The notes beneath the pieces were generated by a model. That model did not search any database, had not been told where the DNA came from, and saw only the letters and a program-made list of their open reading frames with translations. This document shows positions 27,601 to 38,304 of a DNA stretch of 64,000 nt, piece by piece. Origin of the DNA: Platynereis dumerilii (taxonomy: Eukaryota; Annelida; Polychaeta; Phyllodocida; Nereididae); contig JAPTHN010000154.1 of NCBI GenBank assembly GCA_026936325.1, forward strand, positions 62,001 to 126,000, in the 5' to 3' direction. Both the position numbers and the translations under genes were made by a program. How positions within the stretch are numbered: the first letter of the stretch is position 1; each line of letters starts with the position of its first letter.

Positions 27601-27802
27601 CCTTGACATTATGCATCGCCTTGACCTCGATAGTGGTGCCACCTTGAGGACTAACAGTAAAGAGGTCCAAAATGAACTTCCGCAAAGACCGAGTGACATC
27701 GAATCTCAAAAAGACAATGATGTTAGTAGGTCTAATGTTGGTCTGTCAGAATTTTATACTTTAGACAATGATCTTGAAATCCAAAATGCCCCGAGCAAAT
27801 AG
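24682..27802 (+). CDS. Secreted low-complexity charged protein, unknown family, one apparent frame break
   Basis: The ATG at 24682 opens a clean signal peptide (MRLYWISVILTFLIAINV, likely cleaved near LHC|QDG). The first frame runs 354 codons to a TGA at 25744-25746. A second open frame, offset by +1, starts immediately beyond (25742) and continues for about 685 codons to TAG at 27800-27802. Composition is continuous across the join: hydrophilic, rich in K, E, D, S and R, with no Cys-rich or globular domain seen. Skipping one T gives ...EAALN-DPLLGRSS..., so I treat it as one gene of about 1,040 residues. Causes could be an assembly error, a real disabling change, or +1 recoding at AAT TGA T. 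Features: an acidic patch DDYDDADPEDDRR, KKKKK, Thr-rich EYPATTNKP and TTTGKPF stretches, and dibasic sites. Looks like an extracellular-matrix-type disordered protein; I do not recognise a family. A decayed partial copy lies at 29145-29575. Confidence 0.75.
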
Positions 27803-29144
27803 AACTATGAACAATGGCACCTCCAAAAACAATTTGCGTAAAATGTGTTCACTCACTTACATGATTGAATTTATATTCAATTTATATATATATATATAGA
27901 ATTTTATTCGACATCTGAATATCATCAAGATACATTTGTCATAAAGAGGTTTTGGCACACTCTTCGATGTGATACAATTTTTCACAACTGAATTTCTTGC
28001 GGGTTTTTACTTGCGCAATGTAGATGTTTCCAACGTATATATCATTCAGGCTATCTATTCTGAATTAAGTCACTGTAAGAGTATGGTGACAAAAATGTTA
28101 GGGAGAACTAAATATTGACGATGAATCATCGATGATAAATACATGGATAGACGTTTGAATCGGATTTTGTTGGTCTGTGACATTTGTACTTTTTCTGCTA
28201 ATGTTTATGAAGCCATTCTTCATTATCTTGGCCTAATGCAAATACATTTCAATCCCCTTTCCTTTCCAAGCCCATTTCCTTATCATTTCAAATTTATTGT
28301 TCCAAATATAAAAAAAAAAGTTATGACCAACATTTTTGTCTGTCAAATGGTCCTCATCAATGATAATCCACTAAAGCAACAAATCCATCATAATCAAGCC
28401 CCAAGGAAACCAAGCCCTGATTAAATGAGTTGTCTAGTAGTATCTACTTTGTGAGTTTTTCTGCTTGTCAATTCATTTTATTGCTCAGAACAAGTTGTGT
28501 TCTCCTTCTCATAAAATGGCCATATAATCTACAGCCATCTGACTGCCTCGGGCAAGAAAGGACCTAGATAAAGGACAGCAGATTTGGGCCATTCTCTGAC
28601 TTTTCTGTCCATATTTTATAATAGATATTTTATAATAGATTCATGCATGATGACATAAAAGTGTAATGTGAATGAGGTGTCATTCATAATTGCGGTTGTG
28701 TATTATAGTTTTGTATTTTTTGTCTCTTTTGTACATTTTTATCATTAAATTAGCAATTTTGATGGTTTTTGTCGTTTTTTATTTAAAAAACAACAACTGG
28801 TGAACCAGTTCACCCCCTCTATTACTTCCCTAATGCTTTATTCGTCCAACCTTAGGAATACAAAGAAAGTCAATTTCTTTTACCATACCTAAATCATCAT
28901 ATACCTGAGAAATTGAAAAATAAAATTTACCGTCTTCACCAAGAATCTCCCTTATTTCAGACTCAGTCAAATGGAATGATTCTGATTATTGCCTTTATAC
29001 CTCCAATCACAATAGCTCTACAGTTGTCATAATGCACTGTATGAGTGGAACCCCTGGCTACAACAAATCTAATAATTCAAATTATAGATGCAGGAAAGAT
29101 ACGCATGAAGAAAGCCTGGCACAGAATTTGAAACCTTGACCATC
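27803..29144. other. 3' UTR and intergenic DNA
   Basis: AT-rich and non-coding. A likely poly(A) signal ATTAAA is at 28744-28749, about 940 nt after the stop codon. Nothing else recognised. Confidence 0.5.
28744..28749 (+). promoter_or_regulatory. Probable poly(A) signal (ATTAAA)
   Basis: The common ATTAAA variant, followed by T- and GT-rich sequence. It is the best candidate for the 3' end of the upstream secreted-protein gene. Confidence 0.4.
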
Positions 29145-29575
29145 TGACAGGGAGTGCCTGAGAGTGAGATAAGCAAACCCTCTTTGAGCACAAACAGAAC
29201 TGGCACAGTAAAGGAATGACGGTCATGAAGGATGCTGATTCAATGAGGAACATATCATAGTTGGGGGAGATGAATTGACCCACATTACGAAATCAAAATA
29301 AGTTGATGTCCATTTGCACAGATTGAAAGTCCCTTGTAACAATTACACAAAAAGGAACAATTCAAATGTTATCTTAAACCTTGAAAGCTCCTCTCAAAAC
29401 CCTCGCAAAACGGACTAGATGGTAAATACCCTGTCAGCGTGCCTTGGCGGTCCGGCGTCTGCCCGGTGTCGGTCCGATGTCAGCAGCATCGGACCGGCTT
29501 TTGGCTGACGTTGGGCCGCCGAGGCACGCTGATAGGGTACACGGTGCCAGTTTTACACTTAAGGATTTGAACCCT
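29145..29575 (+). pseudogene. Decayed partial duplicate of the 24682-27802 gene
   Basis: Matches parent positions about 25895-26215 in order, including CAAACCCTCTTTGAGCAC, AGAACTGGCACAGTAAAGGA and TTCAATGAGGAACA, at roughly 80% identity by eye. The reading frame is lost through small indels, for example GAGATAAGC where the parent has ATGGCTGACAAGC. It covers only about 320 nt of parent sequence and carries a 109-bp foldback element. The parent has no intron in this stretch, so retrocopy and segmental duplication cannot be told apart. Confidence 0.85.
29429..29537. mobile_element. 109-bp foldback MITE with TA target duplication
   Basis: A near-palindrome: the left arm CCCTGTCAGCGTGCC, GGCGG and the right arm GGCACGCTGATAGGG pair over about 50 nt, with a second inner inverted pair GGTCCGATG / CATCGGACC. 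TA lies on both sides (29427-29428, 29538-29539). The parent gene (GGTAACTACAAGATGCC near 26175) shows the uninterrupted site, confirming both element borders. GC-rich, unlike its surroundings. Confidence 0.88.
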
Positions 29576-30037
29576 TAACCGACAGAGGAGAAGGTAAAGC
29601 TACTTAAAACTAAGACCAGCTGTACAACCGGTCACATGGCAACACCTTTTGAAATATTCAGATGCTGAAATGACAGGCCTATTTTAAAACATAAATTCTT
29701 ATCTACTGAGAATGCTCAACTTCGCAGTACTAGGGTCAGCAAAAAGGAATCCATCTTTTATTCATGAATAAGTTTCGGGCGTTCCCTTAGAGTTATACAC
29801 ACGTACCACGTTTACAAAGTCTATTGTCCTAAACCCGAGGATTAATTCATTTCATAACAGAATTGTTGGTCACCATTGACCTAGCGACAAAAAAAAATCA
29901 AGGTCAATTGCTTCAAAATGTTAATGGATAATTTGTATTACCTAAGGGGGAGGGGGATTACCAAGGGAATTCCTTAAGGGGTTTCCCATTAGAATGTATT
30001 ATTATGACGTAATAAAACATAGGCTGCGCAGCAGCAA

Positions 30038-31116
30038 ACCTTCAGCGAATAACACATTTAGAAGATTACAATTACATCATAAAATTGGTGTGTTTACCAA
30101 ATTCCGTATATTATAGGTATGCAACAGTGGTCGAGTATTGGCATTCTATTATCTGTTATTTGCCTGCTGCCCTGCGATCTACCTGTGTGCTTGCCAGGGT
30201 TTGTAAAAGCAGGGAAAGGCCTTATTATACTAATTTACTTATATTATGGTACGGTTTTAAGCATGCACCAATTTTTTTCAGATCATTCAAAAAGTGTTAA
30301 ATACAAGTCAAAAAGCACTGCTACATTTTATAGGTGATACGTGTAGGAAATGGCACTGCTGTATATGCAATAGTGGGCACGTTTTGGCTCCTATAAGAAA
30401 ATAAGTATTTTTAATATTTTTTTCTCAATATTACAAAAAGTATAGAATATGTATCAGTCAGACCATGAAAAGGCACAACTAAACCACATAAGTCATATGT
30501 GTACCAAACTTTATCCATTTACATGCAATAGTGACCAAGTCTTGGGCCAGAAACAAAAAATATTTTTTTTCTCTTTTTTTTTCAATATTTCAAATAGCAT
30601 TTAATATTTTCCACCAGACCTTTCAAAGGGCACAACTAGACCTTATAGGCCATTTGAGTACCAAACCGTATCCATTTACATGCAATAGTGACCGAGTCTC
30701 AGCCCAAAAAACTAAAAAAATACATATTTTTCTATTTTCCAAATTTTTGCAAAAAGTATGGAATATCCATCAATGAGACCATCAAAAGGCACAACTAGAC
30801 CATATAGGCCACATCTGTACCAAATTTCATAAGTGCACATGCAATAGTGACTGAGATTTGGCCCGGAAACGAACAAAAATAATTTTTATATTTTCTCAAT
30901 TATTTCAAAAGGTATTGAATATCTATCAATTAGACCATCAAAAGGCACAACTAGACCATACAGGCTATATGTGTACCAAATTTCATCCATGTACATACAA
31001 TAGAGGCCGAGTCCTGGCCCGGAAACGATCTATCCGCCCGCCCGCCCGCCCGGCGGACGGACAACATTTTTCCCAAGTGATTACAATACCTTCTTCGAAC
31101 TTCGTTCGCTGAAGGT
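30038..31116. mobile_element. ACCTTCAGCGAA-ended element with internal 157-bp tandem repeats
   Basis: ACCTTCAGCGAA at 30038 faces TTCGCTGAAGGT ending at 31116. Just inside the right end are CTTCTTCGAACTTCG and a GC-rich CCGCCCGCCCGCCCG tract. The bulk is a tandem array (next entry). No coding sequence recognised. Similar CTTCAGCGAACGAAG ends are, as far as I recall, common in marine invertebrate repeats, but I cannot name the family. Confidence 0.6.
30365..31020 (+). repeat. 157-bp tandem repeat, about four copies
   Basis: The landmark GGCACAACTAGACC (with variants) recurs at about 30475, 30632, 30788 and 30943, giving periods of 155-159 nt. Each unit also holds GTACCAAATTTCAT and ACATGCAATAGTGACCGAG plus an A/T-rich half. 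Units differ by substitutions and small indels, so the array is not recent. Confidence 0.85.
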
Positions 31117-31949
31117 AAAAAGACATGCGCCTTATAATGACATGTATGGCAACATGTACAGCATCCTGGCTGAGTACTGTAGACTTCTACTATGAAGGTC
31201 ACACACAAAAAGAAGACAGACGTGCAGCATTGTGCCATTGTTTTCTTGCTAAACAAACTCATTGACTTGGACAAAGCACTTGATTCAGTGGTTGATGAGT
31301 GTGGGAATACACAACAAAAAGGATTCTAGTTAATCCTGCTTCCTGTATCATACATAAAATGTATGTTGCACAGGCATAATGTTAGCATGAATCAGCTAAA
31401 TCAGGTCAAACTCTACCTCAACTCCTCCTCATCCTGCTCCACCTGCTCTTCCTCTCATATAAGTCCTAAAACAAGGTCAGGTGATGTAAAATGCAAATCA
31501 CAATGAGGCTGAATGAACCAGTCTAGCTGCTGTATTAAATAGGACCCAGTTGATGCTGAGTAGCAACCCAGTCAACATAGTATTCACAAGACAGTTGGAT
31601 CATATCAGTGTGCAGTTCTATTGTCGCCCACAAGATGGAGAAGTGATGAGTTAAAACAAGAGATGTTGAGATGATGAGTGCTGCCAAAGATCAGAGGCCC
31701 ACTTCTGACCATCCTAGCTCCAAAAAGGTCCTGGCCAGGGCCACTGGGGGTAGCAGGTCACCGAACACTAGACCAGAGCTGTCTCTGGGCTCCAGTTGAT
31801 CGTCTCAGTTCCTGTGTAAAGGACTACCAATTGTCTTTTGTGGTGCTGTGTTATTGTGATCAGATACCATTGTACTTTGTCATTGGAACGACTGAAGAAC
31901 TACTGAAGTGGATTATTCCATAGTGACTTTAAAGTCACCCTGCATCACC
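31117..31949. other. Intergenic and 5' region; no gene seen
   Basis: No coding region recognised. The segment just upstream of 31950 presumably contains the promoter and 5' UTR of the following gene. Confidence 0.45.
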
Positions 31950-33991
31950 ATGCAGCCGAGAGTCTTCTTCCTGCTCCTCGTAGCAGCTCATCTTACGTTT
32001 GCCGCTTTACCCAGGGGATTACCGCGCTCCACCAATCTCAATATTCGCAGCTCTGGATTCATCCACAGCCGCCTTCGATCTTTACGAGCTCTCGCTCAAG
32101 CTCTCATCAACAATGACGCTCTCAATCGCAACGAGGCTGTTGTTACAAATGACCCTAACACCAGTGACACTTTAGCTGCAAGTGAAGTCCCCAGTGAGGA
32201 TGATCCAATGCAGAGTGGGGACGGTGACCAAACACTTGATCCCAATCCTTCAGATATCTTTGAATCCAGCGGCGACGTTGGGGATGACTTACAAGAACAA
32301 CCGGAAGAAGTTAACGATGCCAGTAAAGATGAAAAAGAGGACACAAATAATGAAGAAGAAGACAAAAAAGAAACCGGAGAAACCACAGGTGACAAAGGGG
32401 GAGACACAGAAGGAGATAAAGCAGAAGAAACGAAACCAACAACTGATCAAGATGAAAAAACAGACAATTCTCCATCAACAGCAGACAGTGAAGATTCCAA
32501 AGCTCCATCTGACCAAGAAGAACCTTTAGTTGATGACGTCACAGCCAATAATGAGACTTCCAGTGCAGACAACAGTACAACCTCCAACTCCACAGGGACA
32601 GTAACAATGGATGATAATACTGCCAGCCAGAATGACACACAGGAGGCATCAGGGGATCAACAAGATGCAGATGCTGCTGATGGGGATGCCACAAAAGATG
32701 AGGAAGCAGAAGATGAAACAGAATCACAAAAAGAAAGCTCAGACGCGACTCCTGAAGACACAACCCAAGCCACAGACCAAAAAGGCAGCGAACAATCCAA
32801 AGATCAAGAAGAAGCAGCTGGAAGTGATGAGGATAACCAACAAGACGGCGAAACAGGCGAAAAAGACCCAGCAAAAACAGACGAAGAGGCAAGTGAGGCA
32901 AGTCCACCAGCCGATGCACAAGTTATAGACCCTGAGGATGAGGTTGACCCTGGAATTTTCGGTCCTTCTGATGCTGAAGAAGAAGATCAAGAAGACGTCG
33001 AAGAAGATGGGGAAGATGATGAGGAAGAAGATGTTGAAAATGGAGAAGAAGAAGGGAAGAAGAGGAAGATGATGAGGATGAGGAATCTTTAGCAGATGAA
33101 GAGGAGCCAGAAGAAGCCCCATCTAACGCTCCAAACGGCAACCATCCAGAGAACATCCGCAGTTACATCGAGACCTTGGGCCATCCAACTAGACTGCCCC
33201 CTATCGTCCATCCAATGTTGCATAACCCGGGAGTGTTGCAAGGAGCTGTCCTCCCCCGTAAATCCCACAACAGGAGGGCGGCTGGCTCTCCCTTCAGGGC
33301 TCTTTACCGTTACAACGCCCCCGGAGGTTTCGTCGGCTCCTTCTTCAATTCGCCCGAAGGTCGAGAAGCTCCCCAAGATGGCCCTTTGAACGACAAATCA
33401 AGGGTCCAGGACCATATCGCAAAGCTGAGAGAAAGTCTCGGAGGCAGCAACCAGCCCCAAAGTAACCCCAATAACAACGGTCCATTGGATTTAAGTGCTA
33501 GTAACTTTAACCAACCACAGCGAGCTTCACCACTTGGTCAATCGTTCCAAGGCAACTCCGTCGCCTCTCCTCAGAAATCGAGCAACTCGAGGTTTCTTAA
33601 TTTGATGGATTCTCTCAAAACCAGGGTTCAAAATCCAAGCAATGGACAGACAAGCCAAGGGTCATCTTCTTCTGGAATCAGCGGAGATCCATCCGGTCTA
33701 TCCGGATTGCGCGATACCTTGAGGAGTCATTTATCCGGAAACAAAGGAGGTCAATCCGGACAACCGCAAAGTGCATTTTTGGTGGGGAATTCCCCTAATC
33801 AAGCTGGATTATCTGGTGGTCTATCTGGTGGGGGTCTATCTGGAGGTCTGTCTGGCCCATCTGGGGGTCTATCTGGACTAGGAGGTCTATCTGGATTAGG
33901 CGGTAACTCAAACCAGCAGCCCAATGGCCGATCGCCTGCTGTAAGTGCCAGGATACAAAAGGCATTTGAGCAGTTGAGGAACTTCGGTTAA
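31950..33991 (+). CDS. Secreted highly acidic, Gly/Ser-tailed protein, unknown family, one apparent frame break
   Basis: Start ATG at 31950 in a good context (CATCACCATGCAG) with signal peptide MQPRVFFLLLVAAHLTFA. Next come a short basic segment (LPRGLPRS, RLRSLRALAQAL), then about 300 residues dominated by E, D, T, S, Q and K with several N-x-S/T sequons (NNETS, DNSTTS, SNSTG, QNDTQ). The first frame ends at a TAG (33090-33092) after KKRKMMRMRNL; the -1 frame instead continues EEEEDDEDEESLADEEEPEE, so the acidic tract plainly carries on. One extra G in the GGG at 33054-33056 would join them. The second part (to TAA at 33989-33991) has PPIVHPMLHNPGV, NRRAAGSPFRALYRYN, then Ser/Gly/Leu repeats of the type GLSGGLSG, and ends QKAFEQLRNFG. 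Total about 680 residues. Charge and architecture recall secreted acidic matrix or mineral-associated proteins, but that is analogy only. Confidence 0.75.
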
Positions 33992-35167
33992 ATCTCTTGT
34001 CTTGAATGGACTACTTTATACTGATCCTGAGTAAGTAGAAATGTGACATTTTTTATGACTAAAGAACTTTCCAAAAAGACAAGTATGTTACTTCATTACC
34101 ATATTTGAGACTTCTATAAAACTTCCACTAGGAATGACTATTTATAATTGAAACTGTCCAAAGAGAACACACATACAAACTTTTTATACGAAAGTTCCAT
34201 TCCGTTAAAAATTATATTATTTTAATGTAATAACCAGTAACGTAACAATTGTGATATCATATTAGCTATATATGAGCAATACAGAACTTGATCTGGGAAT
34301 ACATTATGTAAATTGTGTTGTCTTGTGTGTATTACTGTTTAACTCTAAAAATATATATTCAGCCCTGTACCTGTGATCTTCTTAGGAATCCATGTATATA
34401 TATACCCATACAATGTTTACTTTGAAAGCCTCAGTAGGCCTATAACATCAATTTGTATTGTTATTAACTTTTATCAATGCTTTTGTGAAATAAATTTTCT
34501 TCATTTCTGTTCATTTTGAGAAATGCTATAAACTTTGCCTTTGATATTTCTGTATATTTTGTAATTTATATGACAAGCGACAAAAAGGATATTAATTTTA
34601 CTCACTGAAGATGTCAGCAAAAAAAAAAAAAGGCATCTCGTTCGAAATAAAAAATATTTTTAATAATAAACAAGAATGTTAAAGAAATAGGCCTACTTGC
34701 AATGCCACAGGTCTGTCACTTTTTAAGATTGAAGCCTGTTACAGTTGTAACGTCAAGCATTGGGACAGAAATTTAGCATTGTTTGTACAGTCCATAAAAA
34801 TCAACACAATGAGATAGGAAATTCTGGGAATAGTAATTTGACTTGAACTAAATCTGAGGTGGCACTGCAGTGCACTTTTGTGACGTCACAGCCCATTGTG
34901 TGTCAGATTGGCAGCATTACATATGTCAAAATTTTGCGAAATTGGACTGCAATATCCGCAAATTGGCAAATATCGGACAAAAACGGCACAAAAACGTCGT
35001 GAAAATTGGATATATATTCATATTACAACAGAGCTAAGCTTCACATAGGTCTGTGTATTTTTCCTGTGGCGCTTGTGGTTGCTGAGATATCTGGCCAAAC
35101 GTCTGTCCTCTGCTTGACGTGACAAACTATAGTGTTAATAAGGGCTTAGAGTCAAAATGTCACTTTT
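33992..35167. other. 3' UTR and intergenic DNA
   Basis: Non-coding. A poly(A) signal is at 34489-34494, with a further AATAAA near 34647. No other structure recognised before the foldback element at 35168. Confidence 0.5.
34489..34494 (+). promoter_or_regulatory. Poly(A) signal for the acidic protein gene
   Basis: AATAAA about 500 nt after the stop codon at 33991, followed by T-rich sequence. Confidence 0.5.
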
Positions 35168-35536
35168 TACAGCCTGTAAACTTGATATGCAACAACAGTG
35201 GACTGTTGCACTGTGAAAATGGCACTTTGTGAATCATCACATTGATGATATGTCATGATCATACCCAATACTTTCAATGTTAATTTAATTTAAGGAGACT
35301 AATCCCGCTTGTTGGTGACAGGAAAACGAAAGGATAATGCATCTGACTTTTATTCTAAAATCAGTTATGCCAAATCAAATGGCCTTCTCTTGATCATGAC
35401 TAATCAAACAGCTCTATGTTTCCCATAGTGAATGTAGAGAAGACGACACCTCATCGGCTATGATGACTCACAGAGTGCCAAAATCTGTATGAACAAACAA
35501 TCCTTTTTTGCATAGCAAGTTTACATACAGGCTGTA
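35168..35536. mobile_element. Foldback MITE, TACAGCCTGTA ends
   Basis: The left arm TACAGCCTGTAAACTTG then GGCACTTTGTGAATCATCA is matched in reverse order and complement by TGATGACTCACAGAGTGCC then CAAGTTTACATACAGGCTGTA. The arms are imperfect, about 120-150 nt. TA at both ends may be the target. No coding sequence. Confidence 0.65.
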
Positions 35537-35551
35537 AGAAGGCCCGTGTAC

Positions 35552-36262
35552 CTAAGTGAAACATAGCCCTGGGACCCACGTGTGCTAGCACGTGGTTCAT
35601 GGGTCGCTACATTGGAAAAACTTGAGATTTTCAACAAGGGTTTAGGAGAATGGCTGAAGCTAAGTTTTCAATGAATTACTGATATTGTGTGTTGGTATAT
35701 TAAAAATAGACAATTTTTGCTGCTGATAGCACATATTTTCAATTTAGTGAGAACACTGACACCTGCAATACAAAGGCATTGAATTTGAGCATAATGATTT
35801 TTTCTTATGCATTGTAGTGAAACTTCGCACTGATTGGCTAAGAGAGAGTGACAGCTGCATGGTGATGTCACAACATGATTGTTTACACAATCGCTATGAC
35901 ATCACCAGAGATTGTGATGTCACCAGTGTTTATGACATCATAACAGTGCTGCTGCTCTGTTTAGACCAATCACTGTTGAGCAGCCATTTTATTTTCTTGA
36001 GGAGACAGTTTTTATGGGGTTTAGAAAATTTAAAACTGTTGTCTACAGTGTATGTGAGGACGTTCTGGGCTGAAATGATGTGCTATCAGCAGCGAAATAC
36101 ATGGAGATTATTGTGAGATAATCGCAATGATCAATAGAGCCACAACAACGACACCATTCTGATCCTCCTGAAGGGTATGCTGAAATCTCAAGTTTTTACT
36201 ATGTAGTGATTCATGACCCCTGCGCTACACGCAGGGTCTCAGGGCTAAGTGTAACATTGGGT
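35552..36262. mobile_element. TIR element with hairpin-bearing ends
   Basis: The ends (about 60 nt) are inverted copies: AAGTGAAACATAGCCCTGGG on the left, CTCAGGGCTAAGTGTAAC on the right. Each end contains its own small palindrome (ACGTG-TGCTAG-CACGT on the left; CCCTGCG-CTA-CACGCAGGG on the right), bases differing but structure kept. It lies directly beside the previous foldback element. The interior holds no convincing gene. Confidence 0.65.
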
Positions 36263-36954
36263 AATGATTTACACACAATAAATGGGAAATTTACTAAAAC
36301 AAAAAAATATAGACAACATTTTGGACTGGAGAAATGAATGATTTTCCCTGAATGGATTTTGATATTGTCTGCCCGATTCTCAATTTTCAAACTCAACATC
36401 AAATTTGCATACATGGTCAAAGTCATAATAATTCAAGGTTACCTCTGCCACAAAACACATGATTGTATACCTGGTTATGTATAATCCTGGGTATCCCAGG
36501 TGTCTGACTAAGTGTGACAATGGTCCATTAATTGTGTCATTGTCTGGCTATTCTGGAAATTATTATTCATGTCATGTGGCAGTAAAACAATAAGTGATTG
36601 TAAGAACAAGACACATTGTAGCTCATTGTTCACAGGATCCAGTCTGTCTCCATTCTCAGTCTCCACTGTCAGTCTCCACTGTCAGCTGGCAAGGTCCTCT
36701 GCTTTGTGAAATTCATTCAGACGTGCCTTGTCTACTGATTTAGTAATGAGTGACACAGGAAGAAGTAAGGATCAGAAAGGGCCCCCCCCCCCCCCTCAGG
36801 TCGAAAATTATCATGGAAGAGAAAGGAGAAGCCGCTGAGCGCCCCGTATTGAGGACATGAGGAGTGTATAATTTCTTTCTGCATCAGTTCTGTACTAGTT
36901 CTGCATCAGTTCTGCAGGAGTTCTGCAGCAATTCTACACATAACTCTGCACTGT

Positions 36955-37616
36955 GGTGTCCCAAAAAAAGTGAAAGTCTGAAATTCGTTGGGGCTAACCT
37001 CTTAATGTGTTCTATAGCCCCTCTGCGACTCCCATGTTAAATTTCAGCTCATTTGAAGGTGTTTTAGATGTTGCTCAAGAGTCCCAAAGATAGATGGGGG
37101 TTTAACATTGGATTTTCTTGCAAAAATGGCTATTTTAGCTAATAACTGACAAATTGTCGCTTTCAGTCCACCCAAACACATGAATAGTTGATACAAAGAT
37201 GTATAAATTATGCTGCACACTGTGGTACCAATTTCATATTTGTAACTTGCTTGGGTATTGAGAAAATCTAAATGTATGGGATATACTTATTTATGTGATT
37301 TTCTGTGATTTAAAAAAAACTTCTAAGAGTGTGCAGAATAATTTAGACATATTTGTATTAGATTAGATTTTATTTTTATCAACTATCCATGTGTTTGGGT
37401 GGACTGAAACTGATAATTTATGAGCTTTTAGCTAAAATAGCCATTTTTGCATGAAAATTCAATGTTAAATCCCCATCTATCTTTGGGGCTCTTGAGCAAC
37501 ATCTAAAACACCTTCAAATGAGCTGAAATTTTACATGGGAGTCAGAGAGGGGCTATAGAACACATTAAGAGGTTAGCCCCAATGAATCTCAGACTTTCAC
37601 TTTTTTTGGGACACCC
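36955..37616. mobile_element. Foldback element, GGTGTCCCAAAAAAAG ends
   Basis: Two arms of about 230 nt (36955-37185 and 37388-37616) are inverted copies; matching words include GTGAAAGTCTGA, GGTTAGCCCCAA, AAACACCTTCAAATGAGCTG, CATCTATCTTTGG and GTGTTTGGGTGGACTGAAA. The outer end in consensus form, GGGTGTCCCAAAAAAAG, followed by TA on the right, is mariner-like. No transposase. Confidence 0.8.
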
Positions 37617-38134
37617 TACGGCTGAGTCTGCACGTAACTGCGGAATTGTGCATAAAACTGCAGAAATTCCCAAATTCGGCAGCTGTTACTTCCTCCAATT
37701 GCGATTAATACATAACAGTAACAGTAACATGAGTAAAGTTCATCTTTGGGGGGTAAAGGTTTTGGGGTTGGGTGGAGGTTGCCGGTTTTGATGGTCCTCC
37801 GTCACTGCAGCATTTCTGAAAAGTTTCAGCTGCAGAATCTGTAGTTGTGTAGGAGTTATGCAGTTTGGGAGGTTTTATGCACTTCTGCAGCTCTCTGCAG
37901 GATTTCTGAACCTCTTTTACTTCCTCCAGCCTATTGCAATGCATCTGCAAAGTTCCGGTATGGGTCTCGCCACTTCCAAGGAAACGTTGGTTCGGGAGGT
38001 AGCGGTTCCGGCGTTTTGGTGCTCATCCCTCCCAGCATCATTTCTGAAAAGTTTCTGCAGCAGAATCTGCAGTTCTGTAGTGTAGGAGTTATGCAGCTTG
38101 GGCCGTTTTATCAACTTTTATGCACTTTTGCAGC

Positions 38135-38304
38135 CATAGGCGTATTTCGCATCAGGACAAATGGCTCATCAGGGCAAATCCTGCATGATTAATATCAGGG
38201 CAGATCCACTGCTCTGGTCACATTCGCGCCATGTTAAAATTTCAGGGCAAAATAATCACAGGCCCCCCCCCCGCGACACAGCCGTTCCGCACGCAGGGCC
38301 TATG
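38135..38304. mobile_element. hAT-type MITE (CATAGG ends), TSD TTTGCAGC
   Basis: A 170-bp element with ends CATAGGCGTAT and CATAGGCCCTGCGT (right end read in reverse complement), flanked by the perfect 8-bp repeat TTTGCAGC at 38127-38134 and 38305-38312. Same end sequence as the element at 18471-18703. Contains AGGGCAAAT/AGGGCAGAT repeats. Confidence 0.85.

Noticed and set aside
31908-31949. Upstream in-frame extension of the acidic protein
   Set aside because: It lacks an ATG; the ATG at 31950 has a good context and directly precedes a signal peptide.
32096-33156. Long minus-strand and alternate-frame open stretches across the acidic gene
   Set aside because: They are mirror images of GA-rich acidic coding sequence (giving Leu/Ser/Phe runs), not independent genes.
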